From: JALOOE01 sp964423545
GTDB taxonomy: Bacteria; Chloroflexota; Anaerolineae; CG2-30-64-16
Length of the DNA: 13,346 bases
Assembly: GCA_964423545.1 (NCBI GenBank)
Contig: CAYRFV010000144.1
Coordinates: forward strand, 1 to 13,346
Direction of reading: 5' to 3'
The notes below the pieces were generated by a model that had not been told where the DNA came from, searched no databases, and saw nothing but the letters and a program-made list of their open reading frames with translations. Shown here piece after piece: positions 6,867 through 13,346 of the stretch. The first letter of the stretch is position 1, and every line of letters starts with the position of its first letter. Made by a program: the position numbers and the translations under genes.

Positions 6867-6910
6867 AAACGGCCGGCCGCTTCCACGGCTGTTTCCTCTG
6901 CGCAGAGGGT
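6863..6910 (+). pseudogene. Relic of a second URO-D gene (C-terminal codons only)
   Basis: Bases 6863-6903 match 3229-3269 of the intact URO-D gene at 36 of 41 positions. Read in the corresponding frame the relic gives VKTAGRFHGCFLCAEG against VETAGRFPGYFLCATG, 12 of 16 residues identical, covering the conserved strand near the C-terminus. The match stops abruptly on both sides: the upstream side runs into the permease stop codon, the downstream side into the sulfatase leader. Five base changes, three of which alter amino acids beyond E/K, suggest decay of a diverged paralogue rather than a very recent copy. Coding ability is nil. Confidence 0.7.
6895..6908. promoter_or_regulatory. 14-base perfect palindrome before the sulfatase
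   Basis: CCTCTGC-GCAGAGG is a perfect 7+7 inverted repeat. The left half is part of the URO-D relic and the right half is not, so the symmetry may be chance or may have been selected as a regulator site. No T-run follows, so a terminator is unlikely. Nothing else identifies it. Confidence 0.25.
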
Positions 6911-6942
6911 GCGGAGGATCGCAGTCCAACGCAGCGCAGCAG

Positions 6943-6967
6943 TGACGAGGAGATAGGGAGCTCGTCA
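6943..6967 (+). promoter_or_regulatory. Hairpin enclosing the sulfatase ribosome-binding site
   Basis: TGACGAG (6943-6949) pairs with CTCGTCA (6961-6967), a 7-base-pair stem that includes the A of the sulfatase ATG. The 11-base loop holds the ribosome-binding site GGGAG (6956-6960), 6 bases before the start. A fold like this could lower or modulate sulfatase translation. The pairing is seen directly; its use in the cell is inferred. Confidence 0.4.
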
Positions 6968-8436
6968 TGAAAGCCATCATGGTCATGTTCGACTCGCTGA
7001 ATCGGCACATGCTGCCGCCGTACGGCTGCGAATGGGTGCATGCGCCCAACTTCGAGCGCCTGGCTCAGCGCACGGTTACCTTCGACACCTGCTATGTAGG
7101 CAGCATGCCTTGCATGCCCGCGCGCCGCGAACTGCATACCGGGCGCTACAATTTCCTGCATCGGTGTTGGGGGCCGCTGGAACCGTTCGATGATTCGATG
7201 CCGGAGATACTCAAGCAGAAGGGCATCTACACACATCTGGTCAGCGACCATCACCACTACTGGGAAGACGGCGGCGCAACCTATCACACCCGCTACAACA
7301 CCTGGGAGATCGAGCGCGGACAGGAAGGCGATGCCTGGAAGGGACTGGTAGGAGAGCCGGAGACCGCCGAGACGCCAGACACCAGATCGGGCGTCTACTG
7401 GCGGCAGGGCCGGGTGAATCGCAGGTACCTCCAGAATGAGGTCGAGCATCCCCAGATCAGAACCTTCCAGAATGGCCTGGAGTTCATGCGGACCAATCAC
7501 GCCAGGGATCGGTGGTTTCTGCACATCGAGGTATTTGATCCGCACGAGCCATTCATCTCCTATGCGCGCCACAAGGCGCACTACCCGCATGACTATGACG
7601 GCCCCGAGCTCGATTGGCCGGCCTATCGCCAGGTCACCGAGACACCCCAAGAGGTCGAGCATATCCGCTGCGAGTATGCTGCCCTTGTCAGTATGTGCGA
7701 CGATAGCCTGGGCAAGGTGCTCGATTTGATGGACGATTTGGATCTCTGGAAGGATACGCTGCTCATCGTCAACACGGATCATGGCTTTCTGCTCGGGGAA
7801 CACGGTTGGTGGGCCAAGATAGTCCAGCCCTTCTACAACGAGGTCGCGCATAGCCCGCTATTCATCTGGGATCCGCGTTGTCGTCGCCGAGGAGAACGCC
7901 GACGAAGCCTTGTGCAGATGATCGATATGGCGCCGACACTGCTTGGGTGCTTCGGCCTGCAACCTACACCCGATATGCAGGGCCGTGACCTGCGAGACAC
8001 GATCGCCAGCGACCAACCTGTCAGGGAGGCCGCCCTCTTCGGTGTCCACAGCGGGCATGTCAACCTTACCGATGGTCGGTTCGCGTACATGCGGGCGCCC
8101 GTCTGCCCGGAGAACGAGCCACTCTACGAGTACACTTTGATGCCCACGCTGATCCGGGGGTTCATCGATGTAGCCCACTTGCGGCAGGCCGAATATGTGG
8201 GTCCATTCTCTTTCACAAAGGGGTGCCGCGTGCTCAAGGTCAAATCCAGGCCCTGGACAAAGCCTTGTCAGTTCGGCCACCTCCTGTTCGACCTCATGCA
8301 GGATCCGGGACAAGAGCATCCGATTCAGGATGCGCGCGTTGAGAGCCAGATGCTCGAACAGATGATCGGCCTCATGCGGTGGAATGACGCCCCGCCCGAG
8401 CAGTTCGAGCGTCTGGGTCTGGCCGATTGTCGGTGA
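6967..8436 (+). CDS. Sulfatase (alkaline-phosphatase superfamily), Cys-type formylglycine motif, no signal peptide
   Basis: A 489-residue hydrolase removing sulfate esters, probably from sugars. The signature C49-M-P-A-R53-x5-T58-G-R matches the formylglycine motif CxPxR, with Cys49 the residue converted to formylglycine. Predicted metal ligands and partners include Asp9, Asp191/His193 (DPHEP), and Asp271-His272 in NTDHGFLLGEHG, with Lys284 following in WWAK. The C-terminal part has MIDMAPTLLGCFGL and MQGRDL, usual in arylsulfatase-like enzymes. Only one Asp follows the first strand (FDSLN rather than the common DD pair). No signal peptide is present, so it should act in the cytoplasm on imported material. 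No maturation enzyme is encoded here. It follows the transporter by 100 bases and precedes beta-helix copy 2 by 50. Choline, N-sulfo or other sulfatase activities cannot be excluded. Confidence 0.92.
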   Translation: MKAIMVMFDSLNRHMLPPYGCEWVHAPNFERLAQRTVTFDTCYVGSMPCMPARRELHTGRYNFLHRCWGPLEPFDDSMPEILKQKGIYTHLVSDHHHYWEDGGATYHTRYNTWEIERGQEGDAWKGLVGEPETAETPDTRSGVYWRQGRVNRRYLQNEVEHPQIRTFQNGLEFMRTNHARDRWFLHIEVFDPHEPFISYARHKAHYPHDYDGPELDWPAYRQVTETPQEVEHIRCEYAALVSMCDDSLGKVLDLMDDLDLWKDTLLIVNTDHGFLLGEHGWWAKIVQPFYNEVAHSPLFIWDPRCRRRGERRRSLVQMIDMAPTLLGCFGLQPTPDMQGRDLRDTIASDQPVREAALFGVHSGHVNLTDGRFAYMRAPVCPENEPLYEYTLMPTLIRGFIDVAHLRQAEYVGPFSFTKGCRVLKVKSRPWTKPCQFGHLLFDLMQDPGQEHPIQDARVESQMLEQMIGLMRWNDAPPEQFERLGLADCR

Positions 8437-8486
8437 TCGACCTGAACGCTTTGGAACGGCGAAAGGATGAACGGGATAGCAACGCC

Positions 8487-9758
8487 ATGACAGAGTGCAG
8501 CGCAACGAACACGATCACGCAAGGCTACATCGTCTATCGCCACGGCGCGGCCGCGATCGCGCGCGGACAGATTGACGGGACGATCCTGGCGCGGGATGAT
8601 GAAGCGGCGACCGTCATGCAGGCAGCGCTCGATGCCCTGGCGCAGGTGGGCGGCGGCGAGCTCGTCATCGCCAACGGGCTGTTCGAGATCGGCCGGCCGC
8701 TGCGCCTGCCCGACCGAGTTGCGGTGCGCGGGGCCGGCCGCGCCACTGCGCTCAAGCTGGGCCGCGCCAACGAGGAAGGGGTCATCTGGCACGCCACGGA
8801 TGTTGATGGCGTCATCGTCGCCGACATGGTGCTCCAGGGCATCCCCAGCCATGAAGGCTCAAGCGGTGTCATCCTGGATCAGGTCGGGGACGGCAAGGTG
8901 CAAGGTGTTTACGCCCGTGACTTCTCCGGGGTGGGCATCTGCCTGCGCAACCGGTCGTTCGCGTGCGCGCTGCTGAACAACACCACATCGGGCAACGGCC
9001 GCGCCGGCACGCTGCTGGCGCAGATCGCCTTCGGCGGCCGCGGCGGCGATGGCGTGCCGAACCTGGTATCGGGCGGCATCAGCTACGGCGAGAAGGGGCA
9101 CGGCTTCGAGCTGGAGGGCAGCGTGTGCCAGAACCTGGTGGGCTGCCTCTGTTTTCAACCCATGGGTCATGGCTTCTACTTCCACAGTCATTCGTGCAGC
9201 AATCTGCTGACCGGCAGCCGATGCTTCGAGGGCCATCGCAATGCCGTGATGCTCGATCGAGCGCACGAGAGCAACATCGCGGGCAACATCTTCTGCTGGA
9301 ACAAGGGGCATGGGATCGAGATCAAGTCGGTCACCTGGGCAGTGGTCTGCGGCAACGAGGTGATTGACAGCGGTGGCGTGGTGGACTACGCCAAGCCGGA
9401 CGCGCTCCACGGTCGGGCCTACGGCATCTATCTGCACACCGACACGAAGTGTGCCCAGGTGACTGGAAACACCGTGTTTTGCTGGGGCGATGGGCACGCG
9501 CCGATGATCAACGGCATCTATGAGGCAGACGACTGCCGCGACAATCACATTGCCGCCAACACCGCCAACTTCTACACCGACACCGCCGTGCGGGCGATGG
9601 GCAGAGGCACGGTCGTCGGCCCGGTGCTGGGCATCCCGAAGTTCTACACCGAGCCATGGAAGGGCCCTTTCCAAACCGAGAAGGAGCAGCCGACGCAGCT
9701 CCTGAAGGAATTCGATGGGCAGCGCGTGGCCCAAGTCCTGGACAGAACGCGCCATTGA
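8487..9758 (+). CDS. Right-handed parallel beta-helix protein, non-secreted (copy 2)
   Basis: A 423-residue paralogue of the product of 1039-2259. It has the pectate-lyase-like N-terminal cap (MQAALDALAQVGGGELVIANGLFEI, 44-68) and Gly/Asn/Cys-rich rungs, for instance GNIFCWNKGHGIEIK (266-280) and TGNTVFCWGDGHAP (326-339). Residues shared with copy 1 and therefore likely important are PNLV (191-194), GF-x-x-HS (229-234), GNIFCW, the Trp-Ala-x-x-C before NEVIDSG, and the N-rich rung near residue 355. No signal peptide is seen. The frame is open back to TTG 8427 and GTG 8433 inside the sulfatase gene, but alignment with copy 1 begins near residue 11, so ATG 8487 fits better despite a weak ribosome-binding site. 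GH copy 2 follows by 34 bases. It may be a lyase, epimerase or hydrolase; the substrate is unknown. Confidence 0.85.
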   Translation: MTECSATNTITQGYIVYRHGAAAIARGQIDGTILARDDEAATVMQAALDALAQVGGGELVIANGLFEIGRPLRLPDRVAVRGAGRATALKLGRANEEGVIWHATDVDGVIVADMVLQGIPSHEGSSGVILDQVGDGKVQGVYARDFSGVGICLRNRSFACALLNNTTSGNGRAGTLLAQIAFGGRGGDGVPNLVSGGISYGEKGHGFELEGSVCQNLVGCLCFQPMGHGFYFHSHSCSNLLTGSRCFEGHRNAVMLDRAHESNIAGNIFCWNKGHGIEIKSVTWAVVCGNEVIDSGGVVDYAKPDALHGRAYGIYLHTDTKCAQVTGNTVFCWGDGHAPMINGIYEADDCRDNHIAANTANFYTDTAVRAMGRGTVVGPVLGIPKFYTEPWKGPFQTEKEQPTQLLKEFDGQRVAQVLDRTRH

Positions 9759-9792
9759 GCCTTGATCGCGCAGATAACCAAAGGAGCGGGGT

Positions 9793-11931
9793 ATGACCGT
9801 CATGGATCGTGATTGGCTGCGCAATGCACGCATCTTCGCCCTGGAGTCCTGGTGGCCGCCCTTCTGGCCCCATCTGGAGGTGGATTGGGACAGGGCGCTT
9901 TGGACGATGAAGCGACTGCACCTGGACACCTTGCAGGCAAACGGGTTGACCAAGTGGGCATGCTACCCGACCGACCTGGTGGCGCGCCACCCCGAGCTAG
10001 GCGAGCGTGATCTCCTGCAGGAGGCGCAGGATTTCTGCCAGAAGCACGGCTTCCGTTGGATCATCTACAGCTTGTTTGCCCACGCAATGCCCATTTCGTC
10101 GGAGATGAGCAAGCCGAAGCCGGCGATCCTGCGCCCCATGTTTCCCGATCAGACCATTCACCTGAGCCAGGGCCATCGCGATACTGTTCCGGCCGAGTTC
10201 CAGGACTACTTCACCCGCTTCCACTTCGGCGACGAGCGCTACGTGGGCCACTGCCCCTTTGCGGCCGAAGATTGGCTTCTGGCCATGGTCGGTGAGATGG
10301 CCGACCGCTATGAGTACCATGCGGCCTGGCTGGACGGCAGCATCGCGTCGGGCTGGGTCAATGATCGTTTCTGGAATGTCTGCACCTGCCCCACCTGTCA
10401 GCAAGCGTACCTGGACGACTTCAGGGCGCCGATGCCCATCTTGCGCGATCTCGGCGATCCGCGTCTGATACCCTTGCGGCGCTGGGCGATGAAGCGCTTG
10501 GCCGCCTTGTTGAGTCGGGTTGTTGTCCGCTTCACCAAGGGGCATGCGGTGCCGATCGTCGGCAACATGGCCTGGCCGGATGAGGCCTGTCACTACCCAT
10601 CCATTCTCGAGAACCTAGATGGCGGCCTGTTGGAACATGCGCCGGACCAGATTGACCTCGTGCGCAAAGTCTCAGAGGCGCGCCAGGTCCTGCGCACCTC
10701 CATTCACTATCCCGACTGCTACGATCCGTGGCCGCGCCTGGTTACCGCGGGCTGGGAAGTCGAGAACAAGGGGCTGACCATCCTGGCCTATGGCGGCACA
10801 CCCTATCTCGCGCAGCCGGGCAAGTACTACTACGACGACAGCAATGACGAACCTGCACGTCGCATTTTCGAGTTGATGGAACGCGCGAGGCCAGTGCTGG
10901 AACGACAAGAGCGCTATGCCTACGTGGCAGTTCCGTCGCTGACACAAGTTGTGCCGGCAGAACGCTTTGCCATCCACACCACTTGCGCGCGCGGCTGGGT
11001 GAGCGCCATGCTCGACACCCACATCCCGGTGACCAGCGTGCCCTTCTATCAACTGGAAGATGCAGCCACATTTGCGGCCTATCCCGCCCTTGTCCTGGCC
11101 GACATGGAGATGATGAGCAGTGACGGGCTGCGCAACGTGCACGACTTCATACGCAACGGCGGCGGGCTCTACCTGGACTACGAGCCGGCTCGCATGGACA
11201 CGGAGCGCCGTCCGCAAGACGGCAAGCTCCTGGCTGCATTGTTCGATCTGCACGATCAGTCGCCGACCCGGCAGCAGCTCATGCGCCGCCACCGATTCGA
11301 AGGCAGCAGCAGCGGCGGCGTGCCCGAAACCTACGACATCTACATGAAGCCCAGCGGATCCGCCCCGCGCGATTTCCCGCTGCCAGGAAAGAAGGTCCAA
11401 CCGGCCTTTTTCGGGCATGTTGTTCCCGGAGACTCGTGGACGATTGTCTCGACCTTGAGCCCGACCGATGACGACTCGGCGCTCTGTCCGGCCGTGGCGG
11501 TCAAGACGATCGGCAAGGGACGCGTCGTCTTCAGCACGGTGGCTTGGGGCCGGCAATACAGCGTGCGCCGCGATCCGGTCATTGCCCAGTGGTTGCGCGA
11601 CCTGATCCTCTGGCTGGGAAAGGAGCCGCTGCCGGTCAGCGTGCAGGCGTTGCGACTGCTTCAGCTTGGGACGATGCGTGTTAGCGATGGCTGGCTCCTC
11701 TATCTCGTCAACCAGAGCAACGATGTGCAGAATCCACGCCAGGATTGGCGTGAGTTCATGAAGGTGGCTGAACGGCCACTGCCCATTGGCCCGGCAACGA
11801 TCACCGTGGCGGGTGGCACGATAGCGCACGCCATCTACGGCCCGCAGCCCTCGACTGTCGCCGTCCAAGACGGAGTCCTGACGGCCCACTACAGCGATTT
11901 CCATGACCATGTGGTTCTGCACGTCCGGTAG
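9793..11931 (+). CDS. Glycoside-hydrolase-like protein, TIM-barrel plus beta-galactosidase-trimerization-like domain (GH copy 2, full length)
   Basis: A 712-residue protein and the only complete copy of three. Residues 1-360 look like a TIM barrel; strands include LDTLQANGLTKWA (44-56), GFRWIIYSLF (86-95) and HAAWLDGS (176-183), then C197-x-C199-P-x-C202. Asp181 at a strand end and Glu281 (LLEHAPD) are candidate active-site acids, an inference. Residues about 378-490 form the Rossmann-like domain seen in GH42 trimerization domains and in GHL6-type hypothetical hydrolases, and 610-712 form a beta-rich tail with DGWLLYLVNQSND. No signal peptide is present, which suggests cytoplasmic action on imported oligosaccharide. 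AAGGAG at 9781-9786 precedes ATG by 6 bases. GH copy 3 follows by 49 bases. Exact family and substrate are unknown; a CAZy-unclassified status is possible but untested. Confidence 0.8.
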   Translation: MTVMDRDWLRNARIFALESWWPPFWPHLEVDWDRALWTMKRLHLDTLQANGLTKWACYPTDLVARHPELGERDLLQEAQDFCQKHGFRWIIYSLFAHAMPISSEMSKPKPAILRPMFPDQTIHLSQGHRDTVPAEFQDYFTRFHFGDERYVGHCPFAAEDWLLAMVGEMADRYEYHAAWLDGSIASGWVNDRFWNVCTCPTCQQAYLDDFRAPMPILRDLGDPRLIPLRRWAMKRLAALLSRVVVRFTKGHAVPIVGNMAWPDEACHYPSILENLDGGLLEHAPDQIDLVRKVSEARQVLRTSIHYPDCYDPWPRLVTAGWEVENKGLTILAYGGTPYLAQPGKYYYDDSNDEPARRIFELMERARPVLERQERYAYVAVPSLTQVVPAERFAIHTTCARGWVSAMLDTHIPVTSVPFYQLEDAATFAAYPALVLADMEMMSSDGLRNVHDFIRNGGGLYLDYEPARMDTERRPQDGKLLAALFDLHDQSPTRQQLMRRHRFEGSSSGGVPETYDIYMKPSGSAPRDFPLPGKKVQPAFFGHVVPGDSWTIVSTLSPTDDDSALCPAVAVKTIGKGRVVFSTVAWGRQYSVRRDPVIAQWLRDLILWLGKEPLPVSVQALRLLQLGTMRVSDGWLLYLVNQSNDVQNPRQDWREFMKVAERPLPIGPATITVAGGTIAHAIYGPQPSTVAVQDGVLTAHYSDFHDHVVLHVR
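10984..11030 (+). repeat. Near-identical 47-base block shared by GH copies 1 and 2 (second member)
   Basis: Partner of 52-98, with two differences (one synonymous, one Val/Ile). It sits at residues 398-413 of GH copy 2, at the start of the Rossmann-like domain. Confidence 0.7.
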
Positions 11932-11980
11932 TTAGGGCGGCAGTGAACAGAAAGAGCCATCCGGAAACAAGGAGAGAATC

Positions 11981-13346
11981 ATGCCCGCAACTGACCGCAA
12001 CTGGCTCCGCAACGCCCGCATCTTCGCGCTGGAGTCCTGGTGGCCGCCTTTTTGGCCGCACCTGGAGGTAGACTGGGACAAGGCGCTGTGGACGATGAGG
12101 CGCCTGCGTCTCGATACCTTGCAAGCCAATGGTATCACCAAGTGGGCCTGCTATCCCACAGACCTTGTGGTGCGCCACCCCGAGTTAGGCAGCCGAGACC
12201 TGCTGCAAGAGGCGCAGGACTTCTGTGAGAAGCACGGTTTTCGCTGGATCATCTATTCGCTCTTTGGGCACCCGATGCCGATCAGCGCCGAGCTCAGCCT
12301 GAGCAAGCCGGCCTTGCTTCGTCCCATGCTCCGAGACAAGACGATTCACCTGAATGACCAGCATCGCGTCACCGTGCCGCCGCAGCTGCAGGATTTCTCG
12401 ACCCACTTCCACTTCGGCGATGAGCGGTACATCTCTCATTGCCCCTTCGCCGCCGAGAGCTGGCTGCTGGCGACGGTGGGCGAGATGGCCGATCGTTACG
12501 ATTACCATGCTGCCTGGCTCGATGGCAGCATTCGTCTGACCGGGTGGGCGAACGAGCCGTTCTGGAACGTCTGCATCTGCCCCACCTGCCAGCAGGCCTA
12601 CCTGGAAGACTTTCGCGCGCCGATGCCCATCATCGACGACGTCAGCGACGCCAGGCTTCTTCCCCTGCGCCGTTGGGCCATGCGGCGCCTGGGCGCCCTA
12701 CTGGGAAAAGTGGCTGACCGCTTCACCAAGGGTCATGCGGTGCCCCTGGTCGGCAACATGTCGCAGTTGGATCTGACCTGCTTCGATCCACACATCTTCG
12801 CCAATGTGGACGGCGCGCTCCTGGAGCACGCGCCGGACACGGTTGACCTGGTGCGCAAGGTCTCACAGGCCCGCCAAGTCATGCAGACAGCCATCACCTA
12901 CCCGGACTGCTACGATCCCTGGCCGCGTCGCGTGACTGCCGGCTGGGAGGTGGAGAACAAGGGTCTGCTCATTCTGGCTCACGGTGGCACACCGTATTTG
13001 GCCCAACCCGGCAAGTACTACTATGATGATCACAACGACCAACCAGCCAGACGTATCTTCGCTTTCATGGAACAGAACAAGTCGCTCTTGGAACAGCAGG
13101 AACGCTACGCCTACTGCGCCGTGCCAGCGCTCACCGAGATGGTCCCTGCCTCGAGCTACGCTTTCAGCCTGACCTGCGCCCGCGGGTGGCTGAGCGCGCT
13201 GCTTGACAGTCACCTGCCTGTGACCGGAGCGCCATTCTTCATCCTGGATCGCCGGGACGCCTTCAGTGCCTATCCGGCCCTCGTCCTGACGAACATGGAG
13301 ATGATGAGCGACCAGACACTTGTCAATGTGCACGACTATGTGGAGA
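11981..13346 (+). CDS. Glycoside-hydrolase-like protein (GH copy 3), 3' end outside window
   Basis: The frame is open from ATG 11981 through the last base, giving 455 residues. By eye it is roughly three-quarters identical to copy 2 over the barrel. Shared points include WLRNARIFALESWWPPFWPHLEVDWD at the N-terminus, TLQANG-x-TKWACYPTDLV, WLDG (Asp181), the Cys cluster C198-x-C200-P-x-C203, LLEHAPD (Glu282) and YPDCYDPWPR. It has one extra residue just after WLDGSI, the loop before the Cys cluster. The region after GNM (AWPDEACHYPS in copy 2, SQLDLTCFDPH here) also differs, which could reflect a different substrate fit. The trimerization-like domain starts near residue 380 and is cut by the window end. 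AAGGAG at 11969-11974 lies 6 bases before the start. No signal peptide. Confidence 0.85.
   Translation, partial: MPATDRNWLRNARIFALESWWPPFWPHLEVDWDKALWTMRRLRLDTLQANGITKWACYPTDLVVRHPELGSRDLLQEAQDFCEKHGFRWIIYSLFGHPMPISAELSLSKPALLRPMLRDKTIHLNDQHRVTVPPQLQDFSTHFHFGDERYISHCPFAAESWLLATVGEMADRYDYHAAWLDGSIRLTGWANEPFWNVCICPTCQQAYLEDFRAPMPIIDDVSDARLLPLRRWAMRRLGALLGKVADRFTKGHAVPLVGNMSQLDLTCFDPHIFANVDGALLEHAPDTVDLVRKVSQARQVMQTAITYPDCYDPWPRRVTAGWEVENKGLLILAHGGTPYLAQPGKYYYDDHNDQPARRIFAFMEQNKSLLEQQERYAYCAVPALTEMVPASSYAFSLTCARGWLSALLDSHLPVTGAPFFILDRRDAFSAYPALVLTNMEMMSDQTLVNVHDYVE

Noticed and set aside
6870..6879. 10-base palindrome of CGGCCGGCCG type
   Set aside because: It lies in the URO-D relic and is a simple GC-rich sequence; the matching position in the intact gene is coding, so a regulatory role is not supported.
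6841..7851. 336-codon open frame on the - strand over the sulfatase start
   Set aside because: Overlaps the formylglycine motif region of a clear sulfatase and has no motif of its own.
8427..8486. Upstream TTG/GTG starts for beta-helix copy 2 overlapping the sulfatase stop
   Set aside because: The added residues have no counterpart in copy 1 and no good ribosome-binding site precedes them; ATG 8487 is preferred, though translational coupling cannot be fully excluded.
8859..9953. 364-codon open frame on the - strand across beta-helix copy 2 and the start of GH copy 2
   Set aside because: Antisense to two supported genes, with no family features; treated as a composition artefact.
10672..11922. 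416-codon open frame on the - strand inside GH copy 2
   Set aside because: Mirrors the codon pattern of the sense gene; its sense counterpart has internal paralogues and a good ribosome-binding site.

Overview
The window is a densely packed carbohydrate-catabolism locus with every convincing gene on the + strand. The organism is probably a GC-rich bacterium of the Chloroflexota (Anaerolineae/Caldilineae-like). This is inferred mainly from the Tat-type solute-binding lipoprotein, whose lipobox is followed by a long Val-Glu-Lys repeat linker of the kind common in Chloroflexota sugar-binding proteins. The phylum call is not proven. No RNA gene, CRISPR array, insertion sequence or attachment site was seen, and no gap between genes exceeds 300 bases.

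Layout: (1) the C-terminal part of a large glycoside-hydrolase-like protein (GH copy 1), cut by the window start; (2) a non-secreted right-handed beta-helix protein (copy 1); (3) a uroporphyrinogen-decarboxylase-fold (URO-D/COG0407-like) protein; (4) a control-rich gap of about 135 bases holding a very strong Shine-Dalgarno, a 12-codon mini-ORF and a 15-base palindrome; (5) a sugar ABC importer made of a binding lipoprotein and two MalF/MalG-type permeases, with a large stem-loop after the binding-protein gene; (6) a gap carrying a 41-base relic of a second URO-D gene; (7) a Cys-type sulfatase; (8) beta-helix copy 2; (9) GH copy 2, full length at 712 residues; (10) GH copy 3, cut by the window end.

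How the genes may work together: the binding protein and permeases would import an oligosaccharide, powered by an ATPase encoded elsewhere. None of the complete enzymes (sulfatase, both beta-helix proteins, GH copies 2 and 3, URO-D) shows a signal peptide, so processing is predicted to be cytoplasmic. The sulfatase implies a sulfated glycan. The beta-helix proteins are candidate lyases, epimerases or glycosidases acting with the GH-like enzymes. The URO-D-fold protein is recurrent-looking in this locus (one gene plus one relic) but its role is unknown. The locus seems to have grown by duplication: three GH copies, two beta-helix copies, and an intact plus a decayed URO-D. That combination, not any single gene, is the best candidate for an undescribed system here.
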